Positions 1 to 8,067 of a DNA stretch of 64,000 nt are shown piece after piece. Below the pieces are notes generated by a model. That model did not search any database. It saw only the letters and a list, made by a program, of their open reading frames with translations, and was not told the DNA's origin. Positions within the stretch are counted from its first letter, which is position 1. Each line of letters starts with the position of its first letter. Source of the DNA: Chloracidobacterium sp. (GTDB taxonomy: Bacteria; Acidobacteriota; Blastocatellia; Chloracidobacteriales; Chloracidobacteriaceae); the NCBI GenBank assembly GCA_025057975.1, contig JANWUV010000002.1, positions 124,001 to 188,000 of the forward strand, given 5' to 3'. The position numbers and the translations under genes were made by a program.

Positions 1-128
1 TTGTGGCGTCGGCGAATGAGCGGGAGATTGCCTTCAAGTTTCCCACCGAAGCCGAACTGCAACGCGCCGCCAAAGTGCAAACAAGTCCGCCTCACAAAGG
101 CGGCAAGCCATCTAGAGGGGTCCGCTGA
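1..128 (+). CDS. C-terminal tail of an unidentified gene, cut by the window edge
   Basis: Reading frame 3 is open from the left edge to a TGA at 126-128 and encodes about 41 residues, beginning VASANEREIAFKF and ending GGKPSRGVR. The stop overlaps the ATG of the next gene (TGATG), the usual layout of translationally coupled genes in one operon. The tail is too short to identify. Since the following gene is a CARF-HEPN protein, a type III CRISPR subunit or another accessory gene is plausible, but this is inference from context only. Confidence 0.6.
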   Translation, partial: VASANEREIAFKFPTEAELQRAAKVQTSPPHKGGKPSRGVR

Positions 129-1480
129 TGAATGCGTCAAACGCCTTAGTGTGTACGGTCGGCACCGGCGACAAAAACAGGATTGAAGAAACTTTGCTCA
201 ATCCACTCAAGCAGTCGCTGCGCACAGGGCAGTGGGAAACCATCGTTCTGTTGCCTTCACAGGGGACGAAGGTCTACGCAGAACGGTTGTGCGAAGAAGA
301 GCAACCGGCAATGCCGGGCTGTTCCATTGAGATTCGGCCGTTGCCCGCCGCCGGGGAAGAAGATGACGCCGACGCTTGCTTTGCGCATTTCGACAGCGTA
401 CTGGCGTCGCTGATCCAAGCAGGCGTACAACCAAGGAATATCACGGCTGATTTTACGCGCGGCACAAAGGCGATGAGCGCGGCGCTGGTCTTAGCGGCGG
501 TACGCCACGGGCTGCCGGTCGTGCGCTACCTTTCCGGCGCGCAACGCGATGAGCGCGGTATGGTCGTCGCCGGCAGCGAAAAGGTTTTGGAAATTCAGAC
601 GATTGTTGTAACCGCGCAGCGGCGGCTTGACGATGCAGTCCGGTTCTTCCGGCAGGGTGACTTCCCAGCGGCGGCGGATACGGTGCGCCCATCTGTGACC
701 GAACAATGGCCGGAAACACTGCGGAATGAGGCGGAGCGATTGCGCACATGGGCGGATTTTTACGCCGCTTGGGACCGACTTGACTACAGGGAGGCGGCCC
801 GGCTTGCCGACCAATTTCACGCTGTCGGCGCGGATCAGAACCTTCCTACCGACCTCAACAGCTACGCGCCGACGCCCAAAGTGATCGAATGGGTCAAATA
901 CTTGGCGGCGGACCTTCCAGATGAGCTACAGGGAAAGGCGCGGTCGCTGCGGTCGCTGGTGATTGATCTGTTGGCCAACGGCGAACGGCGACTGGCGCAT
1001 CGGCAATATGAAGACGCCCTGATTCGCGCTTATCGCGTCCTGGAGTTGCTTGGGCAAGCGCGGCTTTTTGACAAAGGGTACGACTCGGCCGCGCTCCCCC
1101 CGGAGGATGAAAAAGTCAGGGATTTCCAAGATCATCTCACCAGAAAGAAAGACAGACCGCTTGAAGCAGATCAGCGAAGCGGAAAGCTCAAGGCGTCGCG
1201 TGAGCAAGTCGCTCGTTTTCTGAAGTTTCTCAACGATGACTTCGGCCAAAAGCTTATTGACACGGCCGAAGCCAAAGAAGGCGGGACAGCGAGCAAGCGG
1301 CGTAACCAGAGCGTCCTCATTCATGGCTTTGCCGTCGTATCCGACGCGGAAGGTCTTGCGAAGTTGTACCGGCAACTTGAAGCGCTTGTGCGAGAGGACG
1401 GCGGCGCGGAGGTTGACGACCGCCTCAAGACGGCGCGCTCGGTTCCCTACCCTTCGCCTGAGCTGCGCCAAAAAACCTAA
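128..1480 (+). CDS. CARF-HEPN CRISPR-associated ribonuclease (TIGR02710/Csm6-Csx1-like)
   Basis: A 450-residue protein. The N-terminal domain looks like a CARF sensor of cyclic oligoadenylate: a first glycine-rich strand-loop near residues 7-17 (VCTVGTGDKN) and a second conserved motif DFTRGTKAM at 108-116, typical of the TIGR02710 group. A helical, Arg- and Ala-rich middle follows. Near the C-terminus, R392-N-x5-H399-G matches the R-x4-6-H active site of HEPN ribonucleases. Known for the family: Csm6/Csx1 proteins are switched on by cyclic oligoadenylate made by the type III Cas10 complex and then cut RNA non-specifically. The ATG overlaps the stop of the upstream gene, so it is probably the last gene of an operon entering from the left. 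Its stop overlaps the stop of the opposing acyltransferase gene by 3-4 bases. Family assignment is from motifs and fold order; the exact subtype is uncertain. Confidence 0.8.
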   Translation: MNASNALVCTVGTGDKNRIEETLLNPLKQSLRTGQWETIVLLPSQGTKVYAERLCEEEQPAMPGCSIEIRPLPAAGEEDDADACFAHFDSVLASLIQAGVQPRNITADFTRGTKAMSAALVLAAVRHGLPVVRYLSGAQRDERGMVVAGSEKVLEIQTIVVTAQRRLDDAVRFFRQGDFPAAADTVRPSVTEQWPETLRNEAERLRTWADFYAAWDRLDYREAARLADQFHAVGADQNLPTDLNSYAPTPKVIEWVKYLAADLPDELQGKARSLRSLVIDLLANGERRLAHRQYEDALIRAYRVLELLGQARLFDKGYDSAALPPEDEKVRDFQDHLTRKKDRPLEADQRSGKLKASREQVARFLKFLNDDFGQKLIDTAEAKEGGTASKRRNQSVLIHGFAVVSDAEGLAKLYRQLEALVREDGGAEVDDRLKTARSVPYPSPELRQKT

Positions 1481-3345
1481 CCGGCGCGCGACATCCGCCG
1501 CTGGTGATACGCCAAGAACGCTTCGGCTTCGGCGCGGCCCATGTAGCGTTCCAGCGTCCGCCGGTCGCTGTCGAGCAAATCCACCATAATCAAACCGTCC
1601 AGCGCGTCCCCGAAGTCAGGATCTATGTTGAAGGCTAACACCTTGCCGCCCAGCTTGAGGTACTGCCGCAACAAGACCGGAACGCCCTTGGCGTCCGGCT
1701 CAATGTCGGCGACAAAGGCTGAAACTTCCTCGATGTCCGCCGCCGGAATACTCGGCGACTTCAACCCCAACAGCGTCTGCGCAATCGCCGCCGTCCGCGA
1801 TTCAAACGGCATACGCGGACGCACCAGCCGCGCCAGTTGCGGCTGAAAGTTGTTGGCCTTGAGAAACTCAACCATCAACCGCCGCGACGCCGTACGGTAC
1901 TCATTCGTAATGCTCACCGGGCCGAACAAAACGCGGTAGCGCGGATGCTGCGCAATGTAGCGCCCAATCCCCTTCCAAAGCAGCATCAACGGCGCGTAGC
2001 TTTTCTGGTACTCCCGCCGTACGAAAGACCGTCCCAGTTCCAGCGCCGGCCCGATGCTGCGCAGAAAGGCCGTACCGTAGGCGAACAGCGTGTTGGTGTA
2101 CAGCCCACGCTTACCGAAACGGGCGACAATTTCATCCGTCCGCCCAAAGCGATACCCGCCCGCAATCTCTCGCCGCTCGTGGTTCCAAACGAAAAGGTGC
2201 TGGTAGTAGGCGTCAAATGTGTCCACGTCCAGCGACTTGCCTGTCCCTTCACCCGCCTCTCGAAAGGTGATTTCCCGTAGGCGTCCGATCTCGTGCAAGG
2301 TGTGCGGAATCTGTTCGGCGTCGGCGCACCAAACCGTGAACTCCCCCTGCTCAACCAGTCGCTGACTTGCAGGCAGCGCCTTGATTTCAGCTTCCAGCAA
2401 CGTCACGTCGCGGGGCGCGGCAATCATCATCGGCGCACGCGGTCGGCGCGGCGTCAGCATAGCGGGCAACTTTGGCAAACGCAGCGGCGCCGCTAGGGCG
2501 CGTGGGAAGCGTGAGACAGGTTCGGTGCGCGACGCCAACAGGTAAGTCCGTTGCCGGAGATGCGCCGTCAGCGCCTCGTCGTCCAAAGCCCTGAGCTTGC
2601 TCCACGGAATCGGATGCCCAATCCGAACCTCAATCTCACGGTTGCGCTTGTTGAGCAACTCGTGCGGCAGCATCGCCGTGCGCAGGCGCGGATGCACAAA
2701 GCCAGCCATCTGAAACAGCGCGCCGTTACGACCATCAAAGTACACGGGTACGACCGTGGCCTCGCCGGCACGCACTAAACGGGCGACCGTCGTTTTCCAA
2801 GCCGGGTCCGTCACAACTCGCTTGCCCGCCTGCCAGTGCGCGACTTCGCCAGCCGGAAACATCCCGATTGCGCCGCCCTGCGCCAACAAGCGCAACGCTG
2901 CGCGCAGCGGGCGCAGGTTAGCATAGGGCGAGTCAGGCCGCTCAAACGGGTCAACCAAGATAAAGTAATCGCGCGCTTCAGGAATGCAGCCGAGTAAATA
3001 GTTTGCCATCACCTTGGCGTCGGGGCGTACCGAGCGCAGCATTGAGGTCAAAATGATGCCTTCAATGCCACCGAACGGATGGTTGGCGACCACCACAACG
3101 GGACCGGTCGCCGGTAAGCGCGCTAGGTCGCTGTCAAGGACATGGTATTTGACGTTGAGCGCCTCCAGCACCGCCTCAAAAAACGCATGTACGTCGCCGC
3201 CGGTCGCTGCGACGACTTCGGCGTAAAGCTCGTTGAGCCGGTGAAACAACAACCAACGTTCAAGCAGGCTTTTAACGGGCGCAAACATCCGCTGGCGGAG
3301 CGGATCACGAAACGGCGTTGGCAGTTGAAAAATCCGACGTGACAT
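1477..3345 (-). CDS. Bifunctional acyltransferase: PlsC-type domain plus GNAT acyl-ACP domain (OlsF-like)
   Basis: A 622-residue protein with two acyltransferase domains. The N-terminal half carries a PlsC/LPLAT motif, ANHPFGGIEG near residues 87-96, followed by PAGEVAHW and PVYFDGRNG blocks of glycerolipid acyltransferases. The C-terminal half (about 330-600) resembles the GNAT-type N-acyltransferases of the OlsB/hemolysin group, with WNHERREIAGGYR and ELGRSFVRREYQ. In other bacteria such a fusion (OlsF) makes ornithine lipids: one domain N-acylates ornithine, the other O-acylates the lyso-lipid. That role is inferred here. The start is placed at ATG 3345; a TTG four codons upstream is also possible. 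The gene stands alone, tail to tail with the CARF-HEPN gene. Confidence 0.8.
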   Translation of the reverse strand: MSRRIFQLPTPFRDPLRQRMFAPVKSLLERWLLFHRLNELYAEVVAATGGDVHAFFEAVLEALNVKYHVLDSDLARLPATGPVVVVANHPFGGIEGIILTSMLRSVRPDAKVMANYLLGCIPEARDYFILVDPFERPDSPYANLRPLRAALRLLAQGGAIGMFPAGEVAHWQAGKRVVTDPAWKTTVARLVRAGEATVVPVYFDGRNGALFQMAGFVHPRLRTAMLPHELLNKRNREIEVRIGHPIPWSKLRALDDEALTAHLRQRTYLLASRTEPVSRFPRALAAPLRLPKLPAMLTPRRPRAPMMIAAPRDVTLLEAEIKALPASQRLVEQGEFTVWCADAEQIPHTLHEIGRLREITFREAGEGTGKSLDVDTFDAYYQHLFVWNHERREIAGGYRFGRTDEIVARFGKRGLYTNTLFAYGTAFLRSIGPALELGRSFVRREYQKSYAPLMLLWKGIGRYIAQHPRYRVLFGPVSITNEYRTASRRLMVEFLKANNFQPQLARLVRPRMPFESRTAAIAQTLLGLKSPSIPAADIEEVSAFVADIEPDAKGVPVLLRQYLKLGGKVLAFNIDPDFGDALDGLIMVDLLDSDRRTLERYMGRAEAEAFLAYHQRRMSRAG

Positions 3346-3422
3346 GAGCGCGCGCAAAACTCCCTACGAAGGCTGGCACGGCCTATCCAGCGTTCGTAAC
3401 GCCGATGTGAAAAGCGTCTATC

Positions 3423-4541
3423 TTAAGTCTTGCTTGTCGCCTGCACGAAAAAGTCCTTCACCGCTGCAATCACATAGTTTTGTTGCTCGGTCGTCAACTC
3501 GGCGTACATCGGCAGCGACACAATTTCATCCGCCAGCCGCTCGGTGATGGGGAAGTCGCCGCGCGTGTAGCCTAAGTCGGCGTAGGCGGCTTGAAGGTGA
3601 ATCGGGACAGGGTAGTGGATGACAGTCGCAACGCCGCGCTCGGCAAGGTGCTTTTGCAGCGCGTCACGGCGTCCGGTGCGGACAACGTACAGGTGGAACA
3701 CATGGTCACCGTGAACAACACGCGGCAGCCTCAAGTCACCGACGCCTTCAAGCGCGTGCGTGTAGGCGGCGGCGTGGGCTGCCCGGCGGGCGTTCCAGTC
3801 GTCGAGGTGGGGCAGCTTGACGCCCAGCACAGCCGCCTGCATCGTATCAAGCCGCAGGTTGTAGCCCTTGACCACGTGCTTGTATTTGACTTCCTGCCCA
3901 TAGTTGCGCAGAAACCGCACTTTCTCGGCGAGCGCGTCATCGTCGGTGACAAGGCCGCCGGCGTCGCCGTACGCGCCGAGATTCTTGCCCGGATAAAAGC
4001 TAAAACAGCCAGCGTCGCCAAAGGCGCCGACGCGCCGCCCGCGATACCGTGCGCCATGCGCCTGCGAGGCGTCTTCAATCACGCGCAGACCGTGCCGTCG
4101 GGCGATGGCGAGAATCGGATCAAGATCGGCCGGCTGCCCATAGAGGTGAACCGGCATGATGGCTTTCGTCCGCGATGTAATGGCGGCTTCTAGGCGCGCT
4201 GGATCGAGGTTGAAGCTGTCTTCCTCGACCTCGACCAGCACCGGCCGCGCGCCCACAGCCGACACCGCTAGCGCTGATGCGATGAAGGTATGCGCCGGAA
4301 CAATGACTTCATCGCCGGGGCCGACGCCAAGGGCTTCCAACGCGAGCTTGAGCGCGTCCAGTCCACTAGCGACCCCAACGCAGTGCTTCGCGCCGATGTA
4401 ATCCGCAAAGGCGCGCTCAAAGTCGCTAACTTCCTTGCCAAGAATGAAGTTGCACTGCTGCATCACGCGCAGTACGGCGGCGTCCAACTCGGTTTGGAGC
4501 GACCGGTACTGCGCCTGTAAGTCAACAAAGGGAATCTGCAT
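3423..4541 (-). CDS. DegT/DnrJ/EryC1/StrS aminotransferase (WbpE-like)
   Basis: A 372-residue PLP-dependent sugar aminotransferase of the DegT family. The protein opens with MQIPFVDLQAQYRSL, the usual start of this family, which fixes the ATG at 4541. The PLP-binding lysine lies in FSFYPGKNLGAYGD, and the cofactor pocket includes IEDASQAHGARYRG. Members transfer an amino group from glutamate to a keto-sugar nucleotide. The neighbour at 5289-5864 is a WbpD-type N-acetyltransferase, and WbpE plus WbpD act in sequence on a UDP-3-keto-GlcNAcA intermediate in Pseudomonas, so a 2,3-diacetamido-uronic acid or related envelope sugar is a fair guess. The dehydrogenase steps of that route are not in this cluster. 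Confidence 0.88.
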   Translation of the reverse strand: MQIPFVDLQAQYRSLQTELDAAVLRVMQQCNFILGKEVSDFERAFADYIGAKHCVGVASGLDALKLALEALGVGPGDEVIVPAHTFIASALAVSAVGARPVLVEVEEDSFNLDPARLEAAITSRTKAIMPVHLYGQPADLDPILAIARRHGLRVIEDASQAHGARYRGRRVGAFGDAGCFSFYPGKNLGAYGDAGGLVTDDDALAEKVRFLRNYGQEVKYKHVVKGYNLRLDTMQAAVLGVKLPHLDDWNARRAAHAAAYTHALEGVGDLRLPRVVHGDHVFHLYVVRTGRRDALQKHLAERGVATVIHYPVPIHLQAAYADLGYTRGDFPITERLADEIVSLPMYAELTTEQQNYVIAAVKDFFVQATSKT

Positions 4542-4564
4542 GGCGCGCCTTTCTGTTTGCGGCG

Positions 4565-5344
4565 TTATTTTTTCAGGCCAAGCCCAAGGTAAATCACAGG
4601 ACGAAGAATACTCCACCAGCCGGAGAAGGGTTTCATCTTTGTGTAGCCAAGCTCCTTCGGCGGATAAATCTTTGTTACCGGCACTTCTTTGAAGCCATAG
4701 CCAAGGCGAATCGCCTTGAACAGCAGGTAAGGCTCAAGTTCGTATCTGTCAAGCCAATCTTGGTCAATGTTAATGCGTGGGTCGTCAAAGATGGACAATC
4801 GAATAGCGCGAAAGCCGTTGGTGCTGTCGGTAACACGCCGCCGCACTGCGAGGGAAAACAGCAGTGGGTGCACGAAGCGCGTCGCCAGTTGGCGATAGAG
4901 CGGCATGTTGCCGAAGTCGCCGCCCGGTAAGTAACGTGAACCTTGAACAAAATCGCACTCGCCGCTGATAATTGGCTCTAATAGGCGCGGGATTTCCGCC
5001 GGTCGGTCTTTATCATTGCCGGCGAGAATGACAATGACATCGTAGCCCTGTTCTCGGGCATAACGAATCGCCGTCCGAATAGCTGCGCCGGCCCCTAACC
5101 GTCGTTCGTGGCGGAGGTGAATGACGCCTTTCTCACGGATGACCCGCGGCGTGCCGTCGGTTGAGGCGTCGTCCACAACGGCAATCGCGTCCACAATGTT
5201 TGGTGGAAAGCGGTCAAGGACGCGCCCAATTTTCTGCTCCTCGTTGAAGGCAATTGGGACGGCGAGCACTTTGAGCGTCGCACGCCGATTACTCAATGCG
5301 GAGGACGCCGGTTGAGGTTCGGCAGTACCGGTCGCCACATTCAC
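4565..5344 (-). CDS. Family 2 glycosyltransferase
   Basis: About 259 residues of a GT2 glycosyltransferase: LAVPIAFNEEQKIG at the N-terminus, VVDDASTDGTPRVI nucleotide-binding region, GNDKDRPAEIPRL in place of the usual D-x-D/DGD metal segment, then QGSRYLPGGDF and STNGFRAIRLSIF. This pattern is close to dolichyl-phosphate mannose synthase-like enzymes, which move a sugar from a nucleotide donor to a lipid phosphate or growing glycan. There is no ATG at a suitable place. GTG 5344 is chosen because AGGAGAGG lies upstream; TTG 5296, overlapping the stop of the acetyltransferase gene, and TTG 5368 are alternatives. It sits between the aminotransferase and acetyltransferase genes on the same strand. 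Confidence 0.8.
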   Translation of the reverse strand: MNVATGTAEPQPASSALSNRRATLKVLAVPIAFNEEQKIGRVLDRFPPNIVDAIAVVDDASTDGTPRVIREKGVIHLRHERRLGAGAAIRTAIRYAREQGYDVIVILAGNDKDRPAEIPRLLEPIISGECDFVQGSRYLPGGDFGNMPLYRQLATRFVHPLLFSLAVRRRVTDSTNGFRAIRLSIFDDPRINIDQDWLDRYELEPYLLFKAIRLGYGFKEVPVTKIYPPKELGYTKMKPFSGWWSILRPVIYLGLGLKK

Positions 5345-5864
5345 AGCACGTCGTTTCCTCTCCTTCAAAAATCAGGCGCGCACCGCAGCGACAGACCCAA
5401 CCACGCACCGTCGCCGGGTTGCCAAAGCAGAGCGCATGAGGCGGCACGTCTTTGGTGACGACCGACCCCGCGCCGATCATCGCATACTCGCCGATGCGGA
5501 CGCGGCAGACAATCGTTGCGTTGGCCCCAACAGTCGCCCCGCGTTCAATGTAAGTGGGATGACACACCCAATCAGGCTTGCGACTGCGCGGCAACAAGTC
5601 GTTGGTCAGCGCGACATTAGGGCCAAGAAATACGTCGTCGCCAAGATGGACGCCGTTCCAGACCGAAACGCCGTTTTTGATGGTGACGCGGTGGCCGACG
5701 ACCGCGCCAGACTCAATGTAACAGTGGTCGCCAATGTTACAGTCTTCACCGATGATCGCGCCGGGCAAGACATGGGCAAACGCCCAAATGCGCGTGCCGC
5801 GCCCGATCCGGTCACTTTCGACCAGCGCCGTCGGGTGCTTTCGGTAAGGCAGCGCTTCGCTCAT
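5289..5864 (-). CDS. Hexapeptide-repeat N-acetyltransferase (WbpD/WlbB-like) with zinc-ribbon tail
   Basis: A 191-residue left-handed beta-helix acyltransferase. Imperfect hexapeptide repeats run through most of the protein (for example IGRGTRIWAFAHV, GEDCNIGDHCYIE, IGAGSVVTKDVP). GNPATVRGWVC marks the end of the helix. The last 30 residues hold C-x-C and C-C-x-C-G-x3-C, a probable zinc ribbon seen in several WbpD/WlbB relatives. These enzymes acetylate the 3-amino group of UDP-GlcNAc3NA. ATG 5864 is used; a TTG three codons upstream is possible. The pairing with a WbpE-like gene two genes downstream supports a shared aminosugar pathway. Confidence 0.87.
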   Translation of the reverse strand: MSEALPYRKHPTALVESDRIGRGTRIWAFAHVLPGAIIGEDCNIGDHCYIESGAVVGHRVTIKNGVSVWNGVHLGDDVFLGPNVALTNDLLPRSRKPDWVCHPTYIERGATVGANATIVCRVRIGEYAMIGAGSVVTKDVPPHALCFGNPATVRGWVCRCGARLIFEGEETTCCECGDRYCRTSTGVLRIE

Positions 5865-6002
5865 ACAAAACAAAACGGCGAGACAAACTTCTTTATGCCC
5901 CCATGCTATGCCGCTTGAGACTTTTCGCCAAGTGCCTCACAGGCGGACGCTGTGACCGCTTACGCAGCAGTCTCGCTCACTGTTCCGGTTCTCCCTGTCT
6001 AG

Positions 6003-6398
6003 TTAGGGATGTGGCGTGGCAGGTGGAGCCGCTTCGCCCTCTCCCGTCCAAACAAGAACCATATCATGAGGCTTGACCAAGCCCATTTCGCGCGCCGGCC
6101 GCTCAATAGCGCGTGGGTCAACTTCTAAACGGCGCAACGCTTGACGGAGTTGGTGATTTTCAGCCGCCTGTACGGCGACTTGCTCCTGCAAGCGCCGGCA
6201 AGTCTCCGTCGCGGTCCGAAGCTCCGCGTGCGTACGCAGGGTGACTGTAACGCACACGCCAGTCAGCCCGATAAACACCATTGCCACCAACGCATACAGC
6301 GGGACGCCCAGCGTCAGAGCGCGCGGTTTCGGCAGCGCCAGCACTTGCTCCCGGCGGAGTCGCTCGTTACTGATGAATAAAACTCTTGCCTGACTCAA
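6003..6398 (-). CDS. FtsB/DivIC-like septum formation initiator protein
   Basis: A 131-residue bitopic membrane protein: a basic N-terminal tail, one membrane segment near residues 31-53 (LGVPLYALVAMVFIGLTG), a coiled coil about 55-92 rich in Leu, Gln and Glu, and a short C-terminal region, DPRAIERPAREMGLVKPHD, matching the DivIC/FtsB family. These proteins form the FtsB-FtsL-FtsQ division complex. The start is TTG 6398, inside the end of the phosphohexomutase gene (32-base overlap). A strong GGAGG six bases before the TTG supports it. The coupling to a sugar-phosphate mutase is unusual. Confidence 0.78.
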   Translation of the reverse strand: MSQARVLFISNERLRREQVLALPKPRALTLGVPLYALVAMVFIGLTGVCVTVTLRTHAELRTATETCRRLQEQVAVQAAENHQLRQALRRLEVDPRAIERPAREMGLVKPHDMVLVWTGEGEAAPPATPHP

Positions 6399-7767
6399 GC
6401 AGCACCTCCACTTCCGCTTCCGTCTGCGCTTCGGCGTAACAGCGGGCCAGCGGCTCGGTTCCCGACAGACGAATCAAGACCCAGGCCTCATTTTCCAGAA
6501 AAAACTTGACGCCGTCGGTGCGGTCAATCCGTAAAACGCGCTTACCGCCGAAAGCCTCCGGCGGCGCTTCTTCCAACCTTCGTTGCAGATTCAGCCGTCC
6601 TTCCGGCGTCAACCGCACTCCGATGCGCCGGTTGACTAGCGCCCCGACCTCTTCCGCCAATTTGGTCAGCATCGCGCCAATGGATTGTCTCCGCCGCGCC
6701 GCCATCTCCGCCGTTAGAGCGCAGGCCAGCAGGCCGTCCTTCTCCGGAATGTGTCCCTTGATAGACAGGCCGGCGCTTTCCTCGCCGCCAAGGAAAATTT
6801 TCCCTTCCAGAATCAGCTCACCGAGAAACTTGAACCCAACCGGCGTCTCGTGAATTGGGATGCCGCGCCGTGCCGCCACACGATCGAGCCAGTGCGAGGT
6901 TGCCACGCTTCGCCCGACGCCTTCCCGCCACCCACGTGACTCGTGCAAGTAATCCACCAGCAGCGCCAGAATGGCGTTAGCCGGAATAAACCTTCCATCG
7001 CGGTCAACTACGCCGAACCGGTCGGCATCGCCGTCCGTCGCCAACCCTAAGTCATAGCCGTCGCGGACAACAACTTCCTTGAGTTCCAATAAATTGGCTT
7101 CAGACGGCTCAGGGCTGCGTCCGCCGAAGTATGGGTCGCGCTGGTCATGCAGGGTCGTCACCTCACAGCCGTAAGCGCGTAGGAACGCATCAAGGTAGCC
7201 GCGTCCTGTCCCCCACAGCGCGTCATAGGCGATGCGCAGCGGCCGTGAATGCAACACGTCACCGTCAATCTTTTCAGCCAGTACACTGAGGTACAGCTCG
7301 CACAGGTCCACCGTTTCCACTTTCCCCGCCGGAACAACCGAGACGGTCAGGGCGTCGCCCGCAAGGCGGCGCTGAATAAACGTTTCAATCCGCTTTGTGA
7401 CTTCCGGTAGGGCCGGCGCGCCGTTGGCCGTCGAGAACTTCATCCCACCGTACTCCGGCGGGTTGTGGCTGGCCGTAAAGTTGATACCGCCGCGTGCGCC
7501 GTAGGTCCGAATGGCAACCGATAGCGCCGGGGTCGGCGTGTCACGAGCGGTGACATGCACGTCAAACCCGCGCTTCGCCAGTTCTTCGGCGCAGACGGCG
7601 GCGAACCTTTCCGCCATAAAGCGGGGATCATAACCGACAATAAGCAAGCCGCCCGCGCCTGTGCTCTGTAACTCGTCGGCGATGGCTTGCGTGACAAGCC
7701 GAACGTTGGTGAAGGTGAACTCATCCGCCAGAATCGCCCGCCAACCGGATGTGCCGAAGGTAATCAT
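6367..7767 (-). CDS. Phosphoglucomutase/phosphomannomutase
   Basis: A 466-residue alpha-D-phosphohexomutase. It opens MITFGTSGWRAI, the classic start, so ATG 7767 is preferred to the GTG two codons upstream. The phosphoserine loop is TASHNPPEYGGMKF near residue 100. The metal loop is DGDADRFGVVD near 245. The sugar-specificity loop GGEESAGLS lies near 330, and the phosphate-binding RLSGTEP near the C-terminus. It interconverts hexose 1- and 6-phosphates and so feeds nucleotide-sugar synthesis, which suits the downstream aminosugar genes. The exact sugar (glucose or mannose) cannot be read from the sequence. Confidence 0.9.
   Translation of the reverse strand: MITFGTSGWRAILADEFTFTNVRLVTQAIADELQSTGAGGLLIVGYDPRFMAERFAAVCAEELAKRGFDVHVTARDTPTPALSVAIRTYGARGGINFTASHNPPEYGGMKFSTANGAPALPEVTKRIETFIQRRLAGDALTVSVVPAGKVETVDLCELYLSVLAEKIDGDVLHSRPLRIAYDALWGTGRGYLDAFLRAYGCEVTTLHDQRDPYFGGRSPEPSEANLLELKEVVVRDGYDLGLATDGDADRFGVVDRDGRFIPANAILALLVDYLHESRGWREGVGRSVATSHWLDRVAARRGIPIHETPVGFKFLGELILEGKIFLGGEESAGLSIKGHIPEKDGLLACALTAEMAARRRQSIGAMLTKLAEEVGALVNRRIGVRLTPEGRLNLQRRLEEAPPEAFGGKRVLRIDRTDGVKFFLENEAWVLIRLSGTEPLARCYAEAQTEAEVEVLLESGKSFIHQ
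6399..6412 (-). promoter_or_regulatory. Shine-Dalgarno site deciding the TTG start of the FtsB-like gene
   Basis: On the minus strand the sequence GTGGAGGTGCTGC precedes TTG 6398, giving GGAGG with a spacing of six. It lies inside the 3' end of the phosphohexomutase coding region, so the FtsB-like protein is probably translated from the same mRNA. Confidence 0.65.
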
Positions 7768-8067
7768 GGACACTTTGCCGCCGCTCGAAGCGCGCTTCGA
7801 GTCTTTCCAAAGACACTGGAATCAACCACTTGTCACCGGTGGGAAAAGGACGTTCCAAAGAAGGTGCGCCACACTACCATACGCCAACCCACGGGGACAA
7901 TGCTTTTTTCAGCCTACCAGGCAGCGGACATACGGTGTCGTCTCTCCTTGCGCTGGAAGAAAACACTATGAATACTCGCCAATCAGCCCCGCAACAACCT
8001 CGGCGCCTGCCCGGCTGCTATGTTCGCCGCGCGCCGACAGATTGTGCAGCATGTGTTAGGTGTCCCC
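7768..8067. other. Divergent intergenic region, about 300 bases
   Basis: This region separates the leftward phosphohexomutase operon from the rightward HD-GYP gene and should hold both promoters. No clear -35/-10 pair, operator or riboswitch fold was recognised, and I saw no c-di-GMP riboswitch signature. A short frame from ATG 7968 (about 36 codons) ends at 8078, just past the HD-GYP start codon at 8068. It may be a leader peptide or chance. Confidence 0.4.

Noticed and set aside
1-186. ATG-less frame of 61 codons in frame 1 at the left edge
   Set aside because: Low-complexity Arg/Pro/Lys composition; frame 3 explains the same bases with a coupled stop and start.
1-1500. CRISPR array near the CARF-HEPN gene
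   Set aside because: No regularly spaced direct repeats in the visible part; an array, if any, is outside the window.
1837-2280. Plus-strand frame of 147 codons inside the acyltransferase gene
   Set aside because: Shadow of the real minus-strand gene; long antisense frames are expected at this base composition.
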